Position numbers and translations under genes: made by a program
NCBI GenBank assembly: GCA_028871595.1
Contig: JAGWMT010000002.1
Coordinates: 1 to 44,006 of the forward strand
Source: Elusimicrobiota bacterium
GTDB lineage: Bacteria; Elusimicrobiota; Elusimicrobia; UBA1565; UBA9628
Direction of reading: 5' to 3'
DNA: 44,006 nucleotides
Shown here: positions 1 through 7,665 of the stretch, one piece after another
Layout of the letters: the number at the start of each line of letters is the position of its first letter
Position numbering within the stretch: the first letter of the stretch is position 1
The notes under the pieces: generated by a model
What the model was told of the DNA's origin: nothing
Seen by the model: only the letters and a program-made list of their open reading frames with translations
Databases searched by the model: none

Positions 1-2
1 TC

Positions 3-1682
3 AAGGGGTTGTCCCGGGTGGCGTTCGCGCTTTCGCACGATACGATTTTGCTGGACCGCCTGCAGAAATTCAGCGAGCGGCAGTGGAACGCCTCGAAGTG
101 GAACGGGGTGTGGCTCTCGTTGATTTGGACGCCGATCATGGCGGTGGAAGCCCTGAAGTGGGTGGCGACGGTCGCGGCCGCGCTGTACGCGGGCGCGGTG
201 CAGGCGCCGGTGATGTTCGCGTGGGGCGCGTCCTACAAACTCACCGGGCCGTCCAAGGTCACGTCGTACTTCGCCGAGGCGTCGCGCTTCGTGTTCGACC
301 GGGTGCAAAACGGAAAAGCGGCCCTGTTCAACAAGGCCGAGGCAAAAATTCTTCCTTTGGCCAACTCCGAGAAGCTCCTGAACCGGGCCCTGGGCTCGGC
401 GGCGCTGAACGGCTTGCTGTTGGGCTGGTTGGTCTACGCGGCGGCGGCGGTGCCTTTGCTGAGCGCGGCGGGCCTGATCGCGGCCTTCGGACGCATGGGA
501 ACCTACGATCCGATGCGTCACGATCCGTCCTCCCTGCGCGTCAACAACGACGACAGCCCTGGGGCGAAGCCGACGAGGCCGTCCGCTCCCTCCGCTCCGA
601 CGACGCCGGGGAAGTCGCCGTTCGCGCCGAAGCTGATCGCGGGGGCCTTGGCGTTGGTCCCGGCGCTGTACTTCGGAGCGCCTTTGTTCACGGGGACGAT
701 CTTCCACGCGGTGGGAATTCTGTACCTGGCCATGGCGCTGCCGCTGGCGGCGACTCCGTTCATGGGGCCGCGGACTCCGCGCTTCCTCAAATCCTTGGCC
801 GGCCGGACGCTGGAGTACAACGGTCTGCTGATGTTCTTCTCGGGTCACGCGGTGATCATGGGTCTGCTGGCGATGCTGGGCGGCTGGGGCTTCACGCGCT
901 ACGTGGCCGAGCGCGACGCGAAGGGCGGAACGTTCGACGACGCGGCGGAGTTGGGGGCGTTCTTCGGGGCCCTGGGCGCGTCGGTGGGGCTGGGCGCGGC
1001 ATGGCTGGGGTTGACGGGACCTTGGGGCTGGGCGGCCTTGGGAGCGGCGGCGGTGCTGAGTCCGTTCCTCCTGATGCATCTGCCCGAGTGGGTGTTCTCC
1101 GGGGTGCGCGGGGCGCTCAAGCAGCTCCCCGCCTCCATGCGGTCCTACTCCGACGTGCTGGGCTTCTGGCGCGACGACACGAAGTTCCTATCGAACCTCC
1201 GCCGGCACGCGAACTTCTGGCTGGGCAAGACCTTCTGGAATGGAATCTGGCTCTCGCTGATCTGGGTTCCCACCGGCGTGATCGCCGCGGCGGAGTACGC
1301 GCTCTCCATCGTCCTGGGCGCGGCGACGGGTCTGGTCCGGGCTCCACTGGGCTTCGTCTCGGCGGCGGTCAATAAGGCCAAGCCGGGAAGCTCGCTGGGC
1401 GGGTTTCTTGCGGCGGCGGTGACCGGCTGGCGCGCGTCGGCCGAGGGCTCCAAGCCCTTGTTCGACCGGCTGGTCTCCAAACTGAAGCCGTTGATGGACG
1501 AATCCTCGTCCGTCAGCGGTCGCCCCACGCTCACGGCCTCCCTTGCCTTCCTGGCGGCGCGCTTCGTGCAGCTGGGCTGGCTGATCGGCGTGCTGGCCAT
1601 GAACGTGACCGGCGCGGCCTTCATCGTGGGTCTGATCCGCGGGGGGAAGTCGCTCCGCGCGAAGCCGGCCGACAAGAACTAG
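3..1682 (+). CDS. Multi-pass membrane protein with internal duplication (5' partial)
   Basis: The reading frame is open to the left edge, so the true start probably lies outside the window; a TTG at 9 is the first possible start inside it. The visible 557 residues are rich in Ala, Gly and Leu, with many hydrophobic segments that look membrane-spanning. A module is repeated. The first copy, near residues 20-165, contains KWNGVWLSLIWTP; the second, near residues 400-550, contains FWNGIWLSLIWVP. In each copy this is followed by a loop with FDR and K-rich residues and then a GLLLGWLVY / QLGWLIGVL helix. A low-complexity Pro/Ser/Thr linker lies near residues 177-205. No catalytic motif is recognised and no family can be named. 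It could be the C-terminal part of a larger protein of the same style as the big proteases at 36-43 kb. Confidence 0.75.
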   Translation, partial: KGLSRVAFALSHDTILLDRLQKFSERQWNASKWNGVWLSLIWTPIMAVEALKWVATVAAALYAGAVQAPVMFAWGASYKLTGPSKVTSYFAEASRFVFDRVQNGKAALFNKAEAKILPLANSEKLLNRALGSAALNGLLLGWLVYAAAAVPLLSAAGLIAAFGRMGTYDPMRHDPSSLRVNNDDSPGAKPTRPSAPSAPTTPGKSPFAPKLIAGALALVPALYFGAPLFTGTIFHAVGILYLAMALPLAATPFMGPRTPRFLKSLAGRTLEYNGLLMFFSGHAVIMGLLAMLGGWGFTRYVAERDAKGGTFDDAAELGAFFGALGASVGLGAAWLGLTGPWGWAALGAAAVLSPFLLMHLPEWVFSGVRGALKQLPASMRSYSDVLGFWRDDTKFLSNLRRHANFWLGKTFWNGIWLSLIWVPTGVIAAAEYALSIVLGAATGLVRAPLGFVSAAVNKAKPGSSLGGFLAAAVTGWRASAEGSKPLFDRLVSKLKPLMDESSSVSGRPTLTASLAFLAARFVQLGWLIGVLAMNVTGAAFIVGLIRGGKSLRAKPADKN

Positions 1683-1794
1683 TTCCGACGCCGTTGATCT
1701 GGCGAAACCTTTGTATTCGCTATACAATTCGACGGATGGCAGTTATCGGCAGGCGTATGTTGCTGACCAGCATAATTATCGGTTAAAGCACTTT

Positions 1795-2169
1795 ATGGCT
1801 GAAGAAAATTTATTTGAAGAGCTTCTCAAGAAACTCGAACAGCGATTGCTCGAACCTGGAATCCGCAAGTCCGCGGCTCAGGTGGGGGCGCTATTGGCCG
1901 ACGATTTCAGAGAGTTCGCAAGTTCCGGAAAAACATACAACAAGATTCAAACCATCGAATTGCTCCAGAACTCACCGGCGGCCGACTCCACACTGGAGGA
2001 CTTCAAGACGGTCATTCTGGCTCCCGACGTCGTACTTGCGACATTTGTCTATTTTCGCGGCGCGACACACGATCGACCGGCGGCAAAATCAATTCGCAGT
2101 TCTCTTTGGAAACGGATGGAGGGACGCTGGCAAATGGTCTTCCATCAAGGGACTTTGTGCAGCGAGTAG
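1795..2169 (+). CDS. DUF4440 / NTF2-like (SnoaL-like) small protein
   Basis: This encodes 124 residues from the ATG at 1795. The pattern LEQRLLEP..RKSAAQVGALLADDFREFASSGKTYNKIQTIELL is spread over the first half, and a C-terminal WKRMEGRWQMVFHQGT strand follows, both as in DUF4440 proteins with the NTF2-like cone fold. Such proteins are usually cytoplasmic; some bind or turn over small ligands, but the role here is unknown. A TTG at 1711 in frame would add 28 residues outside the domain, so I prefer the ATG, although no good ribosome binding site precedes either. The gene and its flanks are visibly richer in A and T than the neighbours, which suggests recent acquisition. It stands alone between a membrane protein and a GNAT operon. 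Confidence 0.72.
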   Translation: MAEENLFEELLKKLEQRLLEPGIRKSAAQVGALLADDFREFASSGKTYNKIQTIELLQNSPAADSTLEDFKTVILAPDVVLATFVYFRGATHDRPAAKSIRSSLWKRMEGRWQMVFHQGTLCSE

Positions 2170-2287
2170 TGACGCACTCGAACCATCGGATTCTGCCGGC
2201 CGCTGCGTGCTCAACTGTGTCCGGACGCAGTCGGCAAGAGTCTGACCGCCCCAACGTCTGAACGCCATCAATAGGCGATCCATTGCG

Positions 2288-2815
2288 ATGAAAAATCAAC
2301 CCCGCCACCGCCGGAATCCGCCCGCGACGATCCAACTGCGCGACGCCAAGCGCGGAGACGTCCCCGCATTCTACGCCATGCACGCCGACCCAGAGGCCAA
2401 CCGGGCCGGCGCCTTCGTACCCCGCAAAAAGGCCGACTTCTTCAAGCATTGGGCGAAGGTCCTCAAGAACCGGCTGAACCTCAAGAAAGCCGTTCTTCAT
2501 AACGGCAAACTGGCCGGATACCTGGTCAGCTTCTACCGCACAGGCACGGGCAAACCGAAGAAGAGGGAGATCGGCTATTGGATCGCGCGCGAACACTGGG
2601 GCAAAGGCATCGCCACCGGGGGTCTGCGCCTTCTGCTCCAAGAGCACCGCATCCGCCCCCTGTTCGCCCGCGTCGCCAAGACCAACCCCGCCTCCCGGCG
2701 CGTCGCCGAGAAATGCGGCTTCAAGCTCCACAAGGAAGACTCGTACCGGAACGAAGCCGGCACGAACGTTCAGGAGTACATCTTGAAACTCGCCAAGTCT
2801 CGGTCCCATGAATAA
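2288..2815 (+). CDS. GNAT family N-acetyltransferase (RimJ/RimL-like)
   Basis: This 175-residue protein matches the GNAT fold: an N-terminal IQLRDAKRGDVPAFYAMHADPEANR, a central strand YLVSFYRTG, then EIGYWIAREHWGKGIATGGLRLLL, where the RxxGxGxA-like acetyl-CoA loop sits near residues 100-110. A C-terminal ASRRVAEKCGFKL, typical of RimJ/RimL-type enzymes, follows. It should transfer an acetyl group from acetyl-CoA to an amine; the substrate cannot be read from the sequence. It is the first gene of a five-gene chain and overlaps the next gene by 8 bases, suggesting translational coupling. No clear Shine-Dalgarno site precedes the ATG. Confidence 0.85.
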   Translation: MKNQPRHRRNPPATIQLRDAKRGDVPAFYAMHADPEANRAGAFVPRKKADFFKHWAKVLKNRLNLKKAVLHNGKLAGYLVSFYRTGTGKPKKREIGYWIAREHWGKGIATGGLRLLLQEHRIRPLFARVAKTNPASRRVAEKCGFKLHKEDSYRNEAGTNVQEYILKLAKSRSHE

Positions 2816-3311
2816 ACCCGAAATCGCCGTCTCGCTGGCGTCGAAAGAACAAATAGAGCACGTCATCGACCTCTTCCATCGAATCGACATCCACTATTTC
2901 GCCGGCGCCGCCCCCTCGCGGGCGGAGATATCGGAATACGTGAGGCGGGCCCTCTTTCAGCCCCAGTGCGGCGTGCAGGTCGTCCTTGCCAGGGAAGGCG
3001 ACCTCCCGTTGGGCATCGCCACCTTCGCCGTCCTCTATCCTGCTCCCGGCATGACCGGACAACTGTTCATGAAGGACCTCTTCACCGTGAGCGAGGCGCG
3101 CGGCAAAGGCGTGGGCAAGGCCATCTTGCGATTTTTGGCCCGGCACGCCTTGGACATGAACTGCGGCAGGTTCGACTGGACCGCCGAGACGGACAATCCC
3201 CAGGCCCTCGAATTCTACGACCGCCTCGGCATCCCCCGCGTCAAAGAAAAGGTTTATTATCGCCTGACGAAGGAGAAGCTCAAGTCGTTCGCCGCCGGAG
3301 ACCGGACATGA
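2808..3311 (+). CDS. GNAT family N-acetyltransferase (second of a tandem pair)
   Basis: A 167-residue protein with the GNAT core: IEHVIDLFHRIDIHYF at the N-terminus, LFMKDLFTVSEARGKGVGKAILRFLARHA with the acetyl-CoA binding signature (RGKGVG near residues 99-104), and a closing WTAETDNPQALEFYDRLGIP as in aminoglycoside or amino-acid N-acetyltransferases. It is not close to the preceding GNAT, so the pair is not a recent duplication. The ATG lies inside the end of the first GNAT gene, and its stop overlaps the next start as ATGA. The substrate is unknown. Confidence 0.85.
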   Translation: MNKPEIAVSLASKEQIEHVIDLFHRIDIHYFAGAAPSRAEISEYVRRALFQPQCGVQVVLAREGDLPLGIATFAVLYPAPGMTGQLFMKDLFTVSEARGKGVGKAILRFLARHALDMNCGRFDWTAETDNPQALEFYDRLGIPRVKEKVYYRLTKEKLKSFAAGDRT

Positions 3312-4033
3312 AGACTTTTTTGATTCATTTGTTTCTTGCCGTCCTCGCCCCATCCTTCGTCTTGGCCGCCGTCCCGGCATCCCCACGGCCCGCCGGCCGC
3401 CCCGAATGGCTGGCGTGCGCCAAGGACGAGGACTGCACCTCGGTGGAACTCGGCTGCACCTACTGGCAGCCCGTCAACAAGGCGTCGGCCACCGTCATGA
3501 CCGACGCCTATCCCCGCGTCTGCCTGAGCAGCGCCCCGCCCGGACCCCAGCCCCCCGCGCGCTGCAAGGATCATGCCTGCGTGAATCTGGAAATCGGGAC
3601 CAAACAAAAAGCGCTCGGCCCCCGCCCCGACGACAGCGCCGCACGGAGCCGGGAGGCCGGGAAGAACGCCCTAGGCGAGACGACCCCGAGGCCCTCCCCC
3701 ATTGACGTCCGCATCAGCAACGTTCGTCCCGATTATCCGCATGAAGACCTGAATCCCCCTCTGAAGGGATTCATACCGACCCTGAAGAAATGCGTGGACC
3801 TGCACGCCGGCGCGTCCCCGTGGGGCGAGGTTTACGCGGATTTCACCGTCGCGCCGGACGGGCAGGTCTCCTCCAGTTCGTTCCGCGCTCAATTCATCGC
3901 GACGCAGAACGCGGCGGTCTTCACGAACTGTCTCTCGACTCCGTTCAAGAAGCTCCGCTTCCCCGCTCCGAAGGATGGTCAGGCGATCACGGCGTCGATC
4001 TCCTACCACGTCCCCTTCGGCGGGAGACGGTGA
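3308..4033 (+). CDS. Exported protein with AgmX/PglI-like (TonB C-terminal family) domain
   Basis: The start is the ATG at 3308, which forms an ATGA overlap with the preceding stop and gives a good signal peptide (MKTFLIHLFLAVLAPSFVLA). The mature part begins with a Cys-containing region (CAKDEDC, GCTYWQ, CLSS, CKDHACV), likely disulfide-bonded outside the cytoplasm. The C-terminal 90 residues (LKKCVDLH..WGEVYADFTVAPDGQVSSSSF..TNCLSTPFKKLRFPAP..) follow the TonB-C-like AgmX/PglI domain pattern, including the two Cys typical of that group. Such proteins are envelope components in gliding and secretion-related loci, but no partner is evident here. It is coupled to the downstream DUF2079 gene by a GTGA overlap. 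About 241 residues. Confidence 0.8.
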   Translation: MKTFLIHLFLAVLAPSFVLAAVPASPRPAGRPEWLACAKDEDCTSVELGCTYWQPVNKASATVMTDAYPRVCLSSAPPGPQPPARCKDHACVNLEIGTKQKALGPRPDDSAARSREAGKNALGETTPRPSPIDVRISNVRPDYPHEDLNPPLKGFIPTLKKCVDLHAGASPWGEVYADFTVAPDGQVSSSSFRAQFIATQNAAVFTNCLSTPFKKLRFPAPKDGQAITASISYHVPFGGRR

Positions 4034-5322
4034 GGAAGAGCAATCCCGACGCCGCCTACGCCTGGTCGGGCGCTCTCCTGTTCGCCGTCGTCGTCGGAGA
4101 CCTTAAATGGCTCCAGGCCGTCCGCCTCCAGAACCAAGCCTTCGACCTGGGCATCTACGCGAACGTCCTGTGGAACACCGCCCACGGCGACCTGTTCCGC
4201 GATTCCATCAAGGGCGTGAACTACCTGGGAGATCACTTTTCCCCCGGCATGGCCCTGCTGGCGCCCCTCCTGCGCCTGTGGCCCGATGCGATCGTCTTGT
4301 CGTTAGCGCAAAGCGCCGCCCTCGCCATGGGTATTCCCGCCGTCCATCGCCTGGCGTGGGAGAAGACTCATGACCGCGCCGCCGCCGCCGGCTTCGCGCT
4401 CCTGTACGCACTGTCTCCGTTGGTGCACGAAGCTTCGCGCTATGACGTGCACGCCGTGACGTTCGCCGTGCCCTTGCTCCTGTGGGGCCTGGTCCTCGCC
4501 GGAAGACCCGGCCTGGGCGCCTTGTTCCTTGCGGGGACCCTCCAAGAAGACCTCTGGCTGTGCGCCGCCGCCGCCGCCTGGCACCGCCGGGAAAAACGCG
4601 CCGCGATTTTTTTCATCGGATCTTTCGTCCTCTCCTTGATTCTGCTGAGATCCATCGGCGGGATCTTTATTCCCGCCCACTGGTCTTTTTATGACCCGGC
4701 CCTCATCGGCGCCAGCCTGCTCACCCCGACCAGGATTTTCGGCCTGGCGCGGCTCCTCCTCCCTCTCGGCGGTCTGCCCTTGCTGGGCGGCGCCGCCGCC
4801 TGGCCCCTGCTGGTTCCGCTCGGCTACACCTTTCTGGGCGCCAATCCCCACCAGGGCCTGCTCGACCTGCAGTACGGCGCACCCTTGATCGCCTTCGCCT
4901 TTTTGGCCGCCATTCACGGCTGGACCAAGCTCAAGCGCCGCCCCTGGTGGGCCTTCGCCGTCATGGCGTTCGCCTCCGTCGTGTGGCTGAAGCCCTACTC
5001 CCGGCCTTTGCCCGAAGCGAAGGCCGCGGCCGCGCGCGAGCTGCTGGCCCTCGTGCCCGCCGACGCCCCTGTCAGCGCTTCGTTCAATTTGGCCCCGCGC
5101 TTGGCCGCGCGCCCGGACGTCCGCATGTGGATCCCGGGGCAGGAGCCCGCGGGCTGGTGGCTGGCCCTGGACGCATCCCCATTCGCCTTCGGCCCCGCGG
5201 CCCTGCAAAGCGCCGTGGCCGTCGAGGCCCTGGCCGACGCCCATCCCGACCGCGTCGTTTTCCGCAAGGAGGGCTTCGTTCTGCTCAGGCCCGCGGAGCC
5301 TTTTGGTAAGATGCCCCCATGA
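4030..5322 (+). CDS. DUF2079 multi-pass membrane protein
   Basis: The GTG at 4030 overlaps the upstream stop (GTGA) and opens directly on the family's conserved start. About 430 residues. The sequence FDLGIYANVLWNTAHGDLFRDSI, then LGDHFSPGMALLAPLLRLWPD, then RYDVHAVTFAVPLLLWGL is the signature of DUF2079, a family of polytopic membrane proteins that resembles the GT-C glycosyltransferase/ArnT fold. About eight hydrophobic segments are followed by a soluble C-terminal third (residues about 340-430). A glycosyl transfer role is only a family-level inference. The stop overlaps the next start (ATGA), so it is translated as part of the 2288-6482 chain. Confidence 0.85.
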   Translation: MRKSNPDAAYAWSGALLFAVVVGDLKWLQAVRLQNQAFDLGIYANVLWNTAHGDLFRDSIKGVNYLGDHFSPGMALLAPLLRLWPDAIVLSLAQSAALAMGIPAVHRLAWEKTHDRAAAAGFALLYALSPLVHEASRYDVHAVTFAVPLLLWGLVLAGRPGLGALFLAGTLQEDLWLCAAAAAWHRREKRAAIFFIGSFVLSLILLRSIGGIFIPAHWSFYDPALIGASLLTPTRIFGLARLLLPLGGLPLLGGAAAWPLLVPLGYTFLGANPHQGLLDLQYGAPLIAFAFLAAIHGWTKLKRRPWWAFAVMAFASVVWLKPYSRPLPEAKAAAARELLALVPADAPVSASFNLAPRLAARPDVRMWIPGQEPAGWWLALDASPFAFGPAALQSAVAVEALADAHPDRVVFRKEGFVLLRPAEPFGKMPP

Positions 5323-6482
5323 AAAAATATTTGATCGTCGGCTCCGGCTTCCAGGGACGCGCCTGCGCTTTCGACATGCTTCGCAACAAGGACGTATCCG
5401 AGGTGCTTCTGTGCGACGCCTCCGCCGAGAACCTGGCCAGCGCCAAGAAATTCCTGGCCAAGGCGTCGAAGGGCCGCGCCAAGTTCCGCCGCGTGGACGC
5501 CGCCGACTCCGCCGCGGTCCAGCGCGCCGCCAAGGGCTACGACGCCGTGGTCTCCTGCGTGCCCTACTTCCTGAATCTGGCGCTGGCCAAGGCCGCCATC
5601 GCCGCCGGCTGCCATTACGTGGACCTGGGCGGCAGCACCGACATCGTCCGCAAGGAGCTGGCCCTCTCGCCCCTGGCCAAGAAAGCCGGCGTGTGCGTCC
5701 TGCCCGACAACGGCCTGGGCCCCGGCATGATCTCCACCTTGGCCGTGCACGCCATGTCCCTGCTGGACCGCACGGACTCCGTGATGATCTACGACGGCGG
5801 CCTGCCCCAGAAGCCCGTGCCTCCCTTGAACTACATGCTCACCTTCTCCGAGCACGGCCTGATCAACGAATACGCCGGCACCGCCGTCGCGCTGGTGAAC
5901 GGCAAGCTGGTCAAGCGCCCCGCCCTCTCGGAGCTGGAGACCTTCGCGCTCAAGCCGTTCGGCGTCGTGGAGGCCGGCCACGCCGCCGGCGGCCTGTCCA
6001 CCTTGGCCGAGTCCTACCGCGGCAAGGTCAAGACTATGTTCAACAAGTTCCTGCGCTACCCGGGCCACATTCCCACCATGGACTCCATGCGCGCCATGGG
6101 CTTTTTCGATGAAACGCCCTTGGAAGTCCGCAAGGGCGTGAAGGTGTCGCCGCGCGAACTGGCCGTCAAGCTGTTCCGCCGTCACTTCCACCGCCCCGGC
6201 GACGAGGACATGGTCGTCATCCACACCGTGGTGCGCGGCCTCAAGAACGGCAAGCGGGCCGAGGTGGTCCACGATATGGTGGACCGCTACGACCGCAAGA
6301 ATAAGATGACCGCCATGATGAGGACCACCGCCTTTCCCGCGTCCATCGTGGCCCAGATGGCGGCCAACGGCCTGATCAAGCCCGGCGCTTGGACCGTGGA
6401 GGCCGGCGTGCCGCCCGTCCCGTTTATTTCGGAGGCTCGGAAAAGAGGCTTCGCGCTGTCCTGGAAATTCCGCTTCCTCTAA
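5319..6482 (+). CDS. Saccharopine dehydrogenase-family oxidoreductase (lysine 6-dehydrogenase-like)
   Basis: A 387-residue cytoplasmic enzyme. It begins with a Rossmann dinucleotide-binding motif (YLIVGSGFQGRACAFDML, residues 4-21) and has VVSCVPYFLNLALAKAAIAAGCHYVDLGG and LPDNGLGPGMISTLAVHA, patterns of the saccharopine dehydrogenase NAD(P)-binding family. The GGLP..P..PLNYMLTFS..GLINEY segment is typical of lysine 6-dehydrogenase and close relatives, which oxidise the epsilon-amine of lysine using NAD+. Length fits that group. Which amino acid or polyamine it uses cannot be decided; a carboxynorspermidine-synthase-like role is an alternative. It is the last gene of the coupled chain, and its 3' end overlaps the convergent gene at 6424 by 59 bases. 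Confidence 0.82.
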   Translation: MKKYLIVGSGFQGRACAFDMLRNKDVSEVLLCDASAENLASAKKFLAKASKGRAKFRRVDAADSAAVQRAAKGYDAVVSCVPYFLNLALAKAAIAAGCHYVDLGGSTDIVRKELALSPLAKKAGVCVLPDNGLGPGMISTLAVHAMSLLDRTDSVMIYDGGLPQKPVPPLNYMLTFSEHGLINEYAGTAVALVNGKLVKRPALSELETFALKPFGVVEAGHAAGGLSTLAESYRGKVKTMFNKFLRYPGHIPTMDSMRAMGFFDETPLEVRKGVKVSPRELAVKLFRRHFHRPGDEDMVVIHTVVRGLKNGKRAEVVHDMVDRYDRKNKMTAMMRTTAFPASIVAQMAANGLIKPGAWTVEAGVPPVPFISEARKRGFALSWKFRFL

Positions 6483-6771
6483 GACCGGACAGGATCAGGA
6501 TCAGCCCGCCCACCACCGTTCCGCCCACCGCGAACGGGGCTCCGGCCGCCGCCGCCCCGAACAGCGCCTTGTGGCGGGCGGACCGGGGGTCGTCGCCGTG
6601 CCAGCGTTCCTGAATTCGGCGGACCACCGCGTAGCACAGCCCGAAAGCCGCCAGGCAGGACAGGACCAAGGACACCGGCCCCAGCTCCCATTCCAGGCCG
6701 AAGAAAAGCCAGTCGATGGCCAGGATGGCCACGCCGCTCAGGGGATGAAAGAAGGTCTTCTTATCGCTCAC
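6424..6771 (-). CDS. Small membrane protein of unknown function
   Basis: It encodes 115 residues with three likely membrane segments (GVAILAIDWLFFGL, PVSLVLSCLAAFGLCYAVV and FAVGGTVVGGLILILSGL) and a charged loop RRIQERWHGDDPRSARHK between the second and third. The family is not recognised. The GTG start at 6771 overlaps the stop of the upstream membrane gene as GTGA, so the two are probably co-translated. Its last 59 bases are antisense to the dehydrogenase gene, an unusually long convergent overlap. That makes the exact 3' end less certain, although the frame is clean. Confidence 0.6.
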   Translation of the reverse strand: MSDKKTFFHPLSGVAILAIDWLFFGLEWELGPVSLVLSCLAAFGLCYAVVRRIQERWHGDDPRSARHKALFGAAAAGAPFAVGGTVVGGLILILSGLRGSGISRTARSLFSEPPK

Positions 6772-7604
6772 GGCGCGTGGGTTTTCGACTTAGCGGCGGC
6801 CGTCAGCCGCTCCTTCTCGTGCGCCAGCTGCAGCAGGGCCGTGTTCACGGAGTCGCGCATCTCGTCGTTCTGGTGCACCGCGTGCTTGAGCGCGCGGGTC
6901 AGGTTGTCGATGAGCGCGTTGATGGTGCGCACGCTGCGGAGCAGCTCGGGGTCGATCCCGTCGCCGAGCTCCTCGTTCAGGTCCCCGCCCCAGCCGCCGT
7001 TGGCGATGCGTCCCAGCGCCATGCGCAGTTCCAGGTTCTTCACTTGGTTCTCGCCGCGGCGCACGCGGTCGGCCATCACCGCGGTGAAGAAGGCCACCAC
7101 GTAGAAGAACGCGAAGCGCAGAAGAAGGTTGGTCAGCGGGAGTCCCTCGGCCACCTTGCCCTGCGACCACAGCCCCGCATACACCAGGCTGGAGACGGTG
7201 CCGACCAAAAAGCTGTGCCGCACCTGGCTCATCAAGCCCGACATGAACATGATCAGGAAGTACATCAGGTACAGCTCGTTGTCGAAGCCCTCGCTGGAGT
7301 ACATGACGATGGACACCACCGCCACGTCCCACAGGTAGGCCGCCGCCTGCGCCGGCCAGGACTGCAGGGCCGGGGACACCGCGCGCCACAGCACGAAACT
7401 GGTAAAAAGGTAGAAGCCGGCCAGCAGGAAGGGCATCAGCTGGAGAGACGCCTCCTCCCGGGGGCTGTGGACCAGCAGGAGCGCCAAGGCCAGGAAAATC
7501 ACGGCCCGGAAGGCGAAGACCGTCGCCTTGTCGTCGAGAGAGAACGCCCTCACGACGATAGTTTGCCCCCTCGGGCCGGGTTTGTAAAGGCCTGAAAGAG
7601 GCAT
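6768..7604 (-). CDS. Membrane sensor-like protein without catalytic domain
   Basis: About 278 residues from the ATG at 7604; a GTG at 7610 is also possible. Roughly six transmembrane segments occupy residues 25-185 (for example TVFAFRAVIFLALALLLVH, LLAGFYLFTSFVLW and LLRFAFFYVVAFFTAVMAD). A soluble helical tail follows (RRGENQVKNLELRMALGRIANG and, later, ALIDNLTRALKHAVHQNDEMRDSVNTALLQLAHEKERL) that looks like a coiled coil. The layout is that of the membrane input half of a histidine kinase or cyclase, but there is no H-box, ATPase or GGDEF module. Function unknown. It is divergent from the cyclophilin lipoprotein at 7666 and coupled to the 115-residue membrane protein. Confidence 0.7.
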   Translation of the reverse strand: MPLSGLYKPGPRGQTIVVRAFSLDDKATVFAFRAVIFLALALLLVHSPREEASLQLMPFLLAGFYLFTSFVLWRAVSPALQSWPAQAAAYLWDVAVVSIVMYSSEGFDNELYLMYFLIMFMSGLMSQVRHSFLVGTVSSLVYAGLWSQGKVAEGLPLTNLLLRFAFFYVVAFFTAVMADRVRRGENQVKNLELRMALGRIANGGWGGDLNEELGDGIDPELLRSVRTINALIDNLTRALKHAVHQNDEMRDSVNTALLQLAHEKERLTAAAKSKTHAP

Positions 7605-7630
7605 GTTCACCCAAAGTTTCCGGTGCCGCT

Positions 7631-7659
7631 TTGCGGCGGCGGGGCGAATCTGTTAGACT
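7631..7659 (+). promoter_or_regulatory. Sigma70-type promoter of the cyclophilin lipoprotein gene
   Basis: TTGCGG at 7631-7636 and TAGACT at 7654-7659 are separated by exactly 17 bases. The ATG follows 6 bases after the -10 hexamer, so transcription would begin at or next to the start codon. No Shine-Dalgarno site is visible. This suggests a leaderless mRNA. Confidence 0.5.
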
Positions 7660-7665
7660 TGCGCC

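Noticed and set aside
1711..1794. TTG start 28 codons before the DUF4440 ATG
   Set aside because: The extra residues fall outside the domain and no ribosome binding site precedes the TTG; the AT-rich bases there look more like promoter sequence.
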